This document shows positions 1-6,607 of a DNA stretch of 7,441 nt, in pieces. The position numbers were made by a program, and so were the translations under genes. This stretch comes from an uncultured Flavobacteriaceae bacterium. Lineage in GTDB: Bacteria > Bacteroidota > Bacteroidia > Flavobacteriales > Flavobacteriaceae. Positions within the stretch are counted from its first letter, which is position 1, and each line of letters starts with the position of its first letter. The DNA lies in the NCBI GenBank assembly GCA_938074515.1, contig CALJFV010000222.1:1-7441 (forward strand), written 5' to 3'. The notes under the pieces are model-generated. The model was given only the letters and a program-made list of their open reading frames with translations, made no database searches and was not told the DNA's origin.

Positions 1-227
1 AATGCTGTTCCATTGTTTAGGCCTACCAAAGAGTATTCCTTGCCGGTTTGTGGGTCTGTCCAGCCCCAAGAGTCATTTGCAGAACCTGCATTAAAGGTGG
101 ACAGGGGGATATGAGACAAGAGGTCATAACCATCGCAAGGGTATCCTCCGGCCATTCCACCAGAGCATGGCTGGGCGATAACCGCAAAAGACATCAAAAT
201 AAAAGAAAGGGCTGTGTAAAGTCGCAT
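1..227 (-). CDS. Choice-of-anchor B family (LVIVD-type) secreted protein, N-terminal part
   Basis: This is the first 75 codons of a minus-strand gene that runs off the left edge. The ATG (complement of 225-227) opens a clear Sec signal peptide: MRLY, then a hydrophobic core (about residues 5-17), then a likely signal peptidase I cut after Ala18 (VIA/Q). C21 is not in a lipobox, so it is not an obvious lipoprotein. The mature start has paired cysteines (C21, C31) in a PC..GMAGGYPCDGYDLLSHIPLSTF pattern split across residues 20-45, then NDSWGWTDP (51-59), GKEY (62-65) and LVGLNNGTA (67-75). I recognise this order from the start of Bacteroidota choice-of-anchor B proteins, surface or secreted proteins with LVIVD-like propeller repeats; their function is not established. 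The repeats and the C-terminal anchor lie outside the window. A weak -7-like TAGTTTTA (complement of 264-271) lies 36 bp upstream, without a clear -33 partner. Confidence 0.85.
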   Translation of the reverse strand, partial: MRLYTALSFILMSFAVIAQPCSGGMAGGYPCDGYDLLSHIPLSTFNAGSANDSWGWTDPQTGKEYSLVGLNNGTA

Positions 228-294
228 TTTTAACGTTTGAATTAATTGGAAATAATTTGCGGGTAAAACTAATGAAATAATGTTAAGGATAGTG

Positions 295-345
295 TTAATG
301 CCGCATGATAAATGTCAGTTACATCCGGTGGATTAGCGGCATTAA
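295..345. repeat. Perfect 10-bp inverted repeat in the divergent promoter region
   Basis: TTAATGCCGC at 295-304 is the exact reverse complement of GCGGCATTAA at 336-345, with a 31-nt spacer. The match does not extend in either direction. Within the spacer a short ATGT/ACAT pair (312-315 and 321-324) could make an inner loop. The right arm lies where the -33 contact of the thiL promoter would be expected, 14-23 bp before the -7 element at 359. It also lies upstream of the minus-strand secreted-protein gene. If thiL transcription starts near 370, the repeat is outside that mRNA, which favours a DNA-binding site over an RNA hairpin. A structure in a read-through transcript cannot be excluded. 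The repeat itself is certain; its role is inference. Confidence 0.5.
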
Positions 346-358
346 ATATCCTATTCCG

Positions 359-366
359 TACCTTTG
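359..366 (+). promoter_or_regulatory. Bacteroidota -7 element of the thiL promoter
   Basis: TACCTTTG matches the Bacteroidota sigma-A -7 consensus TAnnTTTG exactly and is followed by a C-rich stretch, as is common for these promoters. No TTG lies 19-20 bp upstream; the nearest candidate is TTA at 333-335 (23-bp spacing), and the expected -33 position falls inside the right arm of the inverted repeat. The element ends only 11 bp before the thiL ATG, so the predicted mRNA leader is just a few nucleotides long. Confidence 0.6.
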
Positions 367-377
367 CCCCCTAAATC

Positions 378-1448
378 ATGCCTATGTTTGGTCCTAAAGA
401 CGATTCCCGCACCCCATTGTCTGCTATCGGCGAATTCCCCTTAATTGAGCATCTTACGTCATCTTTTAAAATACATCATAAAGAAACGGTTCTTGGTGTA
501 GGAGACGATGCTGCACTGATTAAAACACCGACGGGACACCAGCAGGTCGTAACGACTGATTTATTGATTGAAAGCATACATTTTGATTTGGCCTACATGC
601 CCCTTAAGCATTTGGGATACAAGTCAGTAGCGGTTAATGTAAGTGATCTTTGTGCGATGAATGCCACCCCAAAACAAATCACGGTCTCTATTGCAGTTTC
701 CAATCGTTTCCCGCTTGAAGCCCTAGAAGAATTGTACTCAGGTATTGCCACGGCCTGTAATGTTTATAAAGTGGATTTAATTGGCGGAGATACAACTTCA
801 TCGATTACGGGATTGGTCATTAGTGTCACGGCTATAGGGATTGCAAAACCGTCGCGTATTGTTAAAAGAAGTGGCGCTCAAGAAAACGATTTAATTGTGG
901 TGACTGGAGATCTTGGGGCGGCATATTTGGGCCTACAAGTTCTTGAGCGTGAAAAACAGGTTTTTCAGGTTAATCCTAATAATCAACCAGATTTGACTCC
1001 GTATACCTACCTGGTGGAGCGTCAACTTAAACCGGAAGCCCGAACAGATGTGATTGGCCTTTTGAATGATCTCGGTATTCAGCCCACTGCAATGATCGAT
1101 GTCAGTGATGGTCTGTCATCAGAAACCATACATCTTACCAAAGCCTCTAAATTAGGAGCCGTCGTTTATGAGGAACATATTCCATTAGATCCACAAGTAA
1201 TCAGTACCTGTGAAGAATTTAATATGGACAGCACCACCATAGCCCTGAATGGTGGCGAAGATTATGAATTACTGTTTACTATAAACCAAAAAGATTATCC
1301 GAACCTCAAGGGAAATCCTAATTTCACTGTGATTGGTCACATGACTCATGAACGCGAGGGGGTGCACTTAATAACCCGAGCACAAACAAAAATTCCCTTA
1401 ATTGCTCGCGGATGGGATCCGCTCGCTGCCCAAAACACTCAAGATTAG
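378..1448 (+). CDS. thiL: Thiamine-monophosphate kinase
   Basis: ThiL phosphorylates thiamine monophosphate with ATP to give thiamine diphosphate, the last step of thiamine cofactor synthesis, in the cytoplasm. The 356-residue product is close to the usual family length. The AIRS/PurM-like N-terminal domain shows GEFPLIEHL (18-26), VGDDAAL (41-47), TTDLLIESIHFD (59-70), the SVAVNVSDL helix (83-91, D90) and IGGDTT (135-140). The C-terminal domain has VVTGDLGAAYLGL (174-186), IDVSDG (240-245, with metal/substrate-binding type aspartates D241 and D244) and NGGEDYELL (291-299), ending in GWDPL (345-349). All signature motifs are intact. The chosen ATG at 378 is followed by another in-frame ATG at 384; the -7 element at 359-366 allows either, leaving a very short leader. 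There is no Shine-Dalgarno sequence. The last 16 codons and the stop overlap the convergent hydrolase gene. Confidence 0.95.
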   Translation: MPMFGPKDDSRTPLSAIGEFPLIEHLTSSFKIHHKETVLGVGDDAALIKTPTGHQQVVTTDLLIESIHFDLAYMPLKHLGYKSVAVNVSDLCAMNATPKQITVSIAVSNRFPLEALEELYSGIATACNVYKVDLIGGDTTSSITGLVISVTAIGIAKPSRIVKRSGAQENDLIVVTGDLGAAYLGLQVLEREKQVFQVNPNNQPDLTPYTYLVERQLKPEARTDVIGLLNDLGIQPTAMIDVSDGLSSETIHLTKASKLGAVVYEEHIPLDPQVISTCEEFNMDSTTIALNGGEDYELLFTINQKDYPNLKGNPNFTVIGHMTHEREGVHLITRAQTKIPLIARGWDPLAAQNTQD

Positions 1449-2162
1449 TTCAGGGGCTTCTAGCCAGCCCATATGGCTCCCTGTATAGGGGTGCAAATTT
1501 GCCTGGGTTTGTTGGGCCATAAGTTGACTCAAGGACAAGGGAAATAACGGGTCTTTTGTGCCCGCAATTATATGTTTTCTCCCTTTGTAAGCACTGAGGG
1601 TTTTTTGGTGATCCTCACGGAGGCTCATCGCCTCAATACTGCGAATTATTGCGGATTTAGGACTGCCCAAGGCACGCGCCGTTAGCTGCTCAATTTCGCC
1701 AGTATAACCCTGTATTTGCTGGGCTGCAAACAAGCCTCTAATCGCCATTTTAACATAGGCTTCCTTGTGGCGTGACACCAGAGAAACACTGCGTTTGCGC
1801 TCCACAAGGCGTTCAGGGCTGTCCGGATAAACATTGCCATTAACGCAGACAAATACTTTTGGTTTAACCCGGGCGAAATCCAACCAAGCCAAACCGATAT
1901 AGACCCCCATGGAGTGCCCTACGATACTGAAATCATCTAAGCATAATTGCTGGCGCAGCTCTTCTAGGGCGACGGCCAAAGGCTCAAGTCGATCGGGAAA
2001 CTCGTGGAGCCTATTTTTCCCGTAACCCGGAAAATCAATTTGGATACAGCGGTACTGGTGGCTTAGTTTGCCTACAATGGCGTCCCAGATTTGGCCATCT
2101 TCTAAAAAACCATGCAATAAAAATAAGGCCGGTCCTTGTCCTTTAATCTGGTAGTGCAGCAC
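1398..2162 (-). CDS. Alpha/beta-fold hydrolase
   Basis: This 254-residue protein has the complete alpha/beta-hydrolase catalytic set. The oxyanion-hole segment is LLHGFLEDG (15-23). Strand 4 carries DFPGYG (43-48). The nucleophile elbow is VGHSMG (81-86), with Ser84. The acid is Asp204 in AGTKDPLFP (200-208), and the histidine is His230 in GSHMGWLEAP (228-237). A lid-like helical region fills about residues 115-190. There is no signal peptide, so it is likely cytoplasmic. The substrate cannot be told from sequence; small esters or related acyl compounds are possible. The start is GTG (complement of 2160-2162), the first usable start in this frame after the upstream gene, and gives the family-typical opening LHYxxxGxGPxLxLLHG. 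It lies 22 bp after the aminopeptidase P stop and is probably co-transcribed with it. Its last 51 bp overlap the 3' end of thiL on the other strand. Confidence 0.88.
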   Translation of the reverse strand: MLHYQIKGQGPALFLLHGFLEDGQIWDAIVGKLSHQYRCIQIDFPGYGKNRLHEFPDRLEPLAVALEELRQQLCLDDFSIVGHSMGVYIGLAWLDFARVKPKVFVCVNGNVYPDSPERLVERKRSVSLVSRHKEAYVKMAIRGLFAAQQIQGYTGEIEQLTARALGSPKSAIIRSIEAMSLREDHQKTLSAYKGRKHIIAGTKDPLFPLSLSQLMAQQTQANLHPYTGSHMGWLEAPELILSVLGSERIPSASN

Positions 2163-2184
2163 AGTAGAGAATGTTATAAATAAA

Positions 2185-3477
2185 TTATGAATTCATCAGA
2201 CTCTCGATCTCATCAGCTTCAATCGGAATATCCCCCATGAGATTAATTGGTGCTCCTTGTGTTTGCACCACCACATCGTCCTCAAGTCGGATGCCAAAAC
2301 CTTCATCGGGCAGATAAATTCCTGGTTCCACCGTAAAGACCATATTGGCGGTTATGGGTTCAAAAAGCAAACCATAGTCATGGGTGTCCAGACCCATATG
2401 ATGACTGGTCCCGTGCATAAAATATTTTTTGTAGGCCGGGTGTTCTGGATTTTCGTTTTGTACGTCGGCTTTGTCCAGCAGGCCTAAATCCAAAAGTGCA
2501 CTGGTCATAAGCTTGCCAACTTCAACATGATAGGCTTTCCAATAGGCCCCAGGCACTAAAAGTTTTGTCGCCTCTTCTTTGACCTTTAAAACTGCATTAT
2601 ACACGGCTTTTTGACGCTTGGTAAAGCGCCCATTTACGGGAATGGTTCGGGTCATATCGCTGCTGTAATTGGCGTATTCAGCTCCGACATCAAGAAGGAG
2701 TAAATCACCGTCATTACATTGCTTGTTATTCTCTATGTAATGAAGCACATTGTTATTGCCCCCACTGGCGATAATTGGGGTGTAAGCAAAGCCTTTAGAA
2801 CGATTCCGGATAAATTCATGGATAAATTCTGCCTCAATTTCATATTCCCACACCCCGGGTTGTACCATGCCTAATACCCTACGAAATCCTTTATTAGTGA
2901 TGCCGCAGGCATGCTGGATGAGGTCGATTTCAACCGGATGCTTCACCCCGCGTAGGCTTTGTAATATCGGATTACTCTTGGCCCAGCTGTGTGCGGGAAA
3001 TTTCTTTTTGGTTTGCTCGATAAAGCGATCCTCGCGCGTCTGAGTTTGAACCGATTGACGGTAGTGTTCGTTTGTGTTAAAATAAATCGTATTGGCTTGG
3101 GTCATGAGTTGAAAAAAGACCCGATCAAAAGCATCCAACCAATAAACCGTTTTAATTCCACTTGTGGCTAACGCATCGGCTTTGGTCAATTTTGCCCCCT
3201 CCCAAACCGCAATATGCTCATTAGTTTCACGCAGAAATAGGACTTCACGATGTTCTGGCTCCACCGCATCAGGAAACAACAATAAAATGCTTTCCTCTTG
3301 ATCCACACCGCTGAGATAAAAAATATCCCGATGTTGCTCAAATGGCAATAAGGTATCTGCGCTCACCGGATACTGATCATTACTGTTGAAGACCGCAATG
3401 CTTTTGGGCGCCATCTGGGCCATAAAATTTTTGCGATTGATTTCAAAAAGGCTCTTGTCTATGCGATTATATTTCAT
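2185..3477 (-). CDS. pepP: Xaa-Pro aminopeptidase (aminopeptidase P, M24B family)
   Basis: This enzyme removes the N-terminal residue from peptides whose second residue is proline, using a two-metal (usually Mn) centre. The 430-residue length matches bacterial PepP. The N-terminal creatinase-like domain spans about residues 1-165, with FYLSGVDQEES (53-63). The C-terminal pita-bread domain spans about 175-425. All five expected metal ligands are visible: Asp263 in LLDVGAEY, Asp274 in SSDMTR, His359 in MHGTSHHMGLD, Glu384 in TVEPGIYLP and Glu399 in IRLEDDVVV. The supporting histidines H246 (VLHYIEN) and H366 (DTHD) are also present. There is no signal peptide, so it should be cytoplasmic, acting in peptide recycling. 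A promoter at 3500-3529 fits this ATG with a leader of roughly 15-20 nt. The alpha/beta hydrolase follows 22 bp downstream, suggesting a two-gene unit. The symbol follows the E. coli homologue; the exact paralogue is not proven. Confidence 0.93.
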   Translation of the reverse strand: MKYNRIDKSLFEINRKNFMAQMAPKSIAVFNSNDQYPVSADTLLPFEQHRDIFYLSGVDQEESILLLFPDAVEPEHREVLFLRETNEHIAVWEGAKLTKADALATSGIKTVYWLDAFDRVFFQLMTQANTIYFNTNEHYRQSVQTQTREDRFIEQTKKKFPAHSWAKSNPILQSLRGVKHPVEIDLIQHACGITNKGFRRVLGMVQPGVWEYEIEAEFIHEFIRNRSKGFAYTPIIASGGNNNVLHYIENNKQCNDGDLLLLDVGAEYANYSSDMTRTIPVNGRFTKRQKAVYNAVLKVKEEATKLLVPGAYWKAYHVEVGKLMTSALLDLGLLDKADVQNENPEHPAYKKYFMHGTSHHMGLDTHDYGLLFEPITANMVFTVEPGIYLPDEGFGIRLEDDVVVQTQGAPINLMGDIPIEADEIESLMNS

Positions 3478-3499
3478 GAGTCGGTGTGATTAATCCTGT

Positions 3500-3529
3500 C
3501 AAAAATAGGCAAAATACTCTCTTTTCTAA
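3500..3529 (-). promoter_or_regulatory. Bacteroidota-type promoter for the aminopeptidase P / hydrolase unit
   Basis: Read on the minus strand, TTA (complement of 3527-3529), a 19-bp spacer and TATTTTTG (complement of 3500-3507) match the Bacteroidota sigma-A pattern TTG-N19-TAnnTTTG with one mismatch in the -33 element. Transcription would start near 3493-3496, leaving about 15-20 nt before the ATG at 3477. It lies in the 137-bp gap divergent from the secreted propeller gene. I see no equally good match in the other direction for that gene. Confidence 0.6.
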
Positions 3530-3614
3530 GGTGCGCTCTGGAGAAATTAACGATTTTAATTCACGGCAAAAGGGCATTTTTAATTAGATTAGCGACACTG
3601 AAAAATTTATTTCC

Positions 3615-6455
3615 ATGAGACAATTTTCCGTTTTGTTGTGCGCCTTATTGGGGTTCTCCTCAATTTGGGCACAAACCCCAGCGACTTCCGCTGCAGACAT
3701 TCAGCAAGCCTTATTACAAAAGCAGGCCATGCGGGAGCAATCCTTAGTCAAGAATTTGGCCTGGCGTAATGTCGGTCCCACAATCATGAGTGGTCGTGTA
3801 GTTGATTTGGCGGTAAACCCTGAGGACCCTACAGAGTTTTATGTGGGCTACGCCAGTGGCGGGGTTTGGTATACCAAAAATAACGGGACCAGTTTTGAAC
3901 CGGTATTAGACAATAGCATGACTCAAAATGTCGGGGCTTTGGCCGTGGATTGGAATAATGATATTATTTGGGTAGGCACTGGCGAGGTGAATGCCTCGAG
4001 ATCTTCTTATGCCGGGATAGGGCTTTTAAAGTCAAAGGATCACGGCAACACCTGGGAATCCATGGGCCTTTTAGACGGGCATCACATCAGCAGAATCTTG
4101 TTGGATGCAAACAACCCAAATCATTTAGTTGTAGGAGTGGTGGGGCACCTCTATTCAGAAAATACCATGCGCGGGGTTTACAAATCAACAGATGCAGGGG
4201 AGTCCTGGAAGCAAACGCTGTTTGTGGGTTCGGATACGGGCGTTATAGAAATGACTGCTCAGCCCGGGGCGCCTGAGGTGATTTACGCCGCAACCTGGCA
4301 AAAGGATCGTAAAGCCTGGCATTTTGAGGGCAGTGGGTCTAAAAGTGGCATTTACAAAAGCACAGATGCGGGGGATACTTGGCAATTAATGACTACCGAA
4401 TCCTCTGGCTTCCCCACGGGTCAGGGAGTAGGTCGAATTGGGATTGCTGTATTTGATCAAAACACCCTATACGCCATAGTGGACAATCAAGGCCATAGAC
4501 CAACAGCCTCATCAGAGCGCCAAGGTCTTCAGGCTGAAGATTTTAACGGCATGATCCAACAAGATTTTGCCCAACTTTCTGACAAGGACCTTGAGGATTT
4601 CTTACGCAATAATGGATTTCCAAAAGAGTATACTGCAACTTCTGTCAAAAAAATGGTAGCCAAAGGCAAGATCACTCCTGTGGCCTTAAAAGATTATTTG
4701 TACGATGCCAATGCCCAATTGTTTGACACCCCTGTAATCGGGGCCGAGGTATATCGCAGTGACGATGGCGGTAAATCATGGGCCAAAACCCATAACGGCT
4801 ATTTGGATAACCTGTATTATTCTTATGGTTATTATTTTGGAAAAATTCACGTGCGTCCTCAGGATGTCAATACGATTTACATATATGGCGTGCCGCTCTT
4901 GCGTTCAGACGATGGAGGCCAAAGCTTTGTGAGTCTGGATGCCCCGAACATGCATGGAGATCATCACGCCCTTTGGATCAACCCAAATCGTCCAGACCAT
5001 TTAATCAACGGCAACGACGGAGGACTTAATATCAGTTACGACAACGGGGCGCATTGGATCAAGTGCAATACCCCCGCAGTCGGTCAGTTTTATGCTGTAG
5101 CCGCAGATCATTTAGCCCCATACAATGTTTATGGAGGATTACAAGACAATGGGGTTTGGAAGGGCTCGAGTAAGACTGTCGAAAGTGTTCGTTGGCATCA
5201 ATCGGGTCAATATCCCTACACCATGATTATGGGTGGGGATGGAATGCAAGTGGCCGTCGACAATAGAGACCACAATATCGTTTTTACGGGCTACCAATTC
5301 GGTAATTACTACCGATTGGATTTGGCCTCAGACGAGCAGACCTATATTCAGCCCAAGCACAGTCTTGGGGAGCGTCCTTATCGTTTTAACTGGCAGACAC
5401 CAATTCTTTTGAGTACACACAATCAGGACATTTTATACCTAGGAAGCCAGAAGTTACATCGCAGTTTTGATCAGGGGGATACCTGGACTGCGATCTCGGG
5501 AGATTTGACTCAAGGTCCGAAACAAGGTAATGTGGCCTATGGGACCCTAACTACCATAAGTGAGTCTCCTTTTGATTTTAACACGCTCGTCGTGGGTAGT
5601 GATGACGGGATCGTTTCTTTGACCCGTGACTCGGGTGTCTCTTGGAAATCAATCAGCGCGGGATTACCACAGGATTTATGGGTGACTCGTGTGGTTGCTT
5701 CGGCCCATGAGGTATCGAGAATCTATGTCACCCTTAACGGATATCGATGGGACGATTTCAAGCCCTACATATACGTAAGTGACGATTATGGTCAGTCTTG
5801 GACTTCAATGGGCGCGGGGCTTCCATTAGGTGCCGTGAACGTAATACGAGAAGACCCAACCCATGAAGATTTATTGTATTTAGGGACTGATGATGGTATT
5901 TATGTCAGCATGGATCGGGGAAGGAGCTGGGCACCCTTTGATGGTGAATTACCCAAAGTCGCCTGCCATGACTTGGTGGTTCAAGAAGCGGCCTCTGAAC
6001 TTATTGCGGGGACCCATGGTCGCTCAATATATATTGCCGATCTTAGTTCCCTTCAGCAATATGTCGCTCAAGGAGCCAAAGGACTTTTTGTCCTTGCACC
6101 AAAGTCCGTGCGGTTTTCTAATCGTTGGGGGAAATCCTACAGTGAATGGGCAGAACCGAGAATGCCTGATTTTGCGCTTGAATTTTTTAGCCCAAAACAA
6201 GGCCAGGCGACGATTAGTTTAAAAGGATCTGGTAAACGGGCTATATGGGAAAAGTCAGTGGCAATAGATCAAGGATATAATTACTGGCAGTACGATTTGA
6301 CCTTAAGTCCTGATCAATTGAAGGCCTTTAAAAAGGCCACTGGCCAAGAGATCGATCCTAAGGGTGGGGACTATATGTTCTTGCCCAAGGGGGGCTACAC
6401 TCTGGAAGTCTCAGTGGGAGATAAATCGCGTACGGTTCCGCTGACTATTGAATAA
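3615..6455 (+). CDS. Secreted sortilin/VPS10-like beta-propeller protein with BNR/Asp-box repeats
   Basis: The 946-residue product opens with a Sec signal peptide (MRQF, hydrophobic 5-18, likely cut after Ala19, IWA/Q) and so acts outside the cytoplasm. It carries about eleven Asp-boxes (S-x-D-x-G-x-[ST]-W) at residues 87-94 (degenerate), 140-147, 191-198, 249-256, 382-389, 431-438, 474-481, 617-624, 670-677, 722-729 and 765-772. This is the hallmark of VPS10/sialidase-like propellers, enough for a large or double propeller. Between the fourth and fifth boxes (about 298-372) lies a charged, helix-prone insertion. After the propeller comes THGRSIYIADL (800-810) and a beta-rich tail (about 825-946) ending VPLTIE. 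There is no type IX secretion C-terminal domain, so periplasmic or outer-membrane-associated residence is possible. Databases often call such proteins glycosyl hydrolases, but no catalytic residues can be assigned here. Function unknown; peptide or glycan binding is conceivable. Confidence 0.87.
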   Translation: MRQFSVLLCALLGFSSIWAQTPATSAADIQQALLQKQAMREQSLVKNLAWRNVGPTIMSGRVVDLAVNPEDPTEFYVGYASGGVWYTKNNGTSFEPVLDNSMTQNVGALAVDWNNDIIWVGTGEVNASRSSYAGIGLLKSKDHGNTWESMGLLDGHHISRILLDANNPNHLVVGVVGHLYSENTMRGVYKSTDAGESWKQTLFVGSDTGVIEMTAQPGAPEVIYAATWQKDRKAWHFEGSGSKSGIYKSTDAGDTWQLMTTESSGFPTGQGVGRIGIAVFDQNTLYAIVDNQGHRPTASSERQGLQAEDFNGMIQQDFAQLSDKDLEDFLRNNGFPKEYTATSVKKMVAKGKITPVALKDYLYDANAQLFDTPVIGAEVYRSDDGGKSWAKTHNGYLDNLYYSYGYYFGKIHVRPQDVNTIYIYGVPLLRSDDGGQSFVSLDAPNMHGDHHALWINPNRPDHLINGNDGGLNISYDNGAHWIKCNTPAVGQFYAVAADHLAPYNVYGGLQDNGVWKGSSKTVESVRWHQSGQYPYTMIMGGDGMQVAVDNRDHNIVFTGYQFGNYYRLDLASDEQTYIQPKHSLGERPYRFNWQTPILLSTHNQDILYLGSQKLHRSFDQGDTWTAISGDLTQGPKQGNVAYGTLTTISESPFDFNTLVVGSDDGIVSLTRDSGVSWKSISAGLPQDLWVTRVVASAHEVSRIYVTLNGYRWDDFKPYIYVSDDYGQSWTSMGAGLPLGAVNVIREDPTHEDLLYLGTDDGIYVSMDRGRSWAPFDGELPKVACHDLVVQEAASELIAGTHGRSIYIADLSSLQQYVAQGAKGLFVLAPKSVRFSNRWGKSYSEWAEPRMPDFALEFFSPKQGQATISLKGSGKRAIWEKSVAIDQGYNYWQYDLTLSPDQLKAFKKATGQEIDPKGGDYMFLPKGGYTLEVSVGDKSRTVPLTIE

Positions 6456-6503
6456 GAAAATCCGCTGGGTCTGTTGCCCTTAAGCATGTAGACCACTCTT
6501 TTG

Positions 6504-6521
6504 CGGTTTGCGAAAAAACCG
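6504..6521. other. Short hairpin in the gap before sdhC
   Basis: CGGTTT (6504-6509) and AAACCG (6516-6521) form a perfect 6-bp stem around the loop GCGAAA. It lies 49 bp after the propeller-gene stop and 33 bp before the sdh -33 element. No T-run follows on either strand, so it is not a standard intrinsic terminator. It could be a weak 3'-end structure for the upstream transcript, or chance. The rest of the 152-bp gap (6456-6607) holds nothing else I recognise apart from the sdh promoter. Confidence 0.25.
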
Positions 6522-6553
6522 GGGTCAAAGTTGCCGAAAACCACGAGCAAAGT

Positions 6554-6584
6554 TTGTTAATGATGGCTTTGGGTATTACTTTTG
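6554..6584 (+). promoter_or_regulatory. Bacteroidota-type promoter of the sdhCA(B) operon
   Basis: TTG at 6554-6556 (within TTTG at 6553-6556), a 20-bp spacer and TACTTTTG at 6577-6584 match the Bacteroidota sigma-A pattern with a full -7 consensus. Transcription would start near 6589-6591, about 17-19 nt before the ATG at 6608. This placement decides the sdhC start: the longer in-frame reading that begins with TTG at 6554 lies in the promoter itself and would not be in the mRNA. Confidence 0.68.
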
Positions 6585-6607
6585 TCTACCTAAATGAAAA
6601 AGAAGAT

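Noticed and set aside
48..233. A 61-codon plus-strand open frame
   Set aside because: It runs antisense to the well-supported start of the choice-of-anchor B gene, has a non-protein-like composition (many Arg/Lys/Cys, no domain pattern) and no promoter.
285..310. Resemblance to the 3' core of a TPP riboswitch (GGATA...AATGCCGC) upstream of thiL
   Set aside because: The required CTGAGA element and the other conserved half are absent, the spacing is wrong, and the predicted thiL transcription start lies downstream of it.
1460..1490. Possible thiL terminator stem (AGCCA...TGGCT)
   Set aside because: It is only 5 bp, has no following T-run, and encodes the conserved GSHMGWLEA segment of the hydrolase, which explains the sequence.
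1493..1502. 10-bp palindrome GCAAATTTGC just after the thiL stop
   Set aside because: It lies within the hydrolase coding region, has no loop or T-run suited to a terminator, and is short enough to be chance.
2257..2487. A 76-codon plus-strand open frame
   Set aside because: It is antisense to the aminopeptidase P catalytic region, where the real gene shows all metal ligands.
2989..3171. A 60-codon plus-strand open frame
   Set aside because: It is antisense to the aminopeptidase P N-terminal domain, with no family pattern or start signal.
3968..4385. Open frames on both strands inside the propeller gene (3968-4276 + and 4185-4385 -)
   Set aside because: They are shadows of the Asp-box coding frame; their translations are rich in Arg, Gly and Cys and lack any recognisable motif.
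5890..6222. A 110-codon open frame in another frame of the propeller gene
   Set aside because: The overlapping frame carries the last Asp-box and the conserved THGRSIYIADL segment; the alternative shows no protein-like pattern.
6360..6455. Possible type IX secretion C-terminal sorting domain on the propeller protein
   Set aside because: The last residues lack the usual conserved sorting-domain motifs and a Lys-rich end; the tail looks like a simple beta domain closing the protein.
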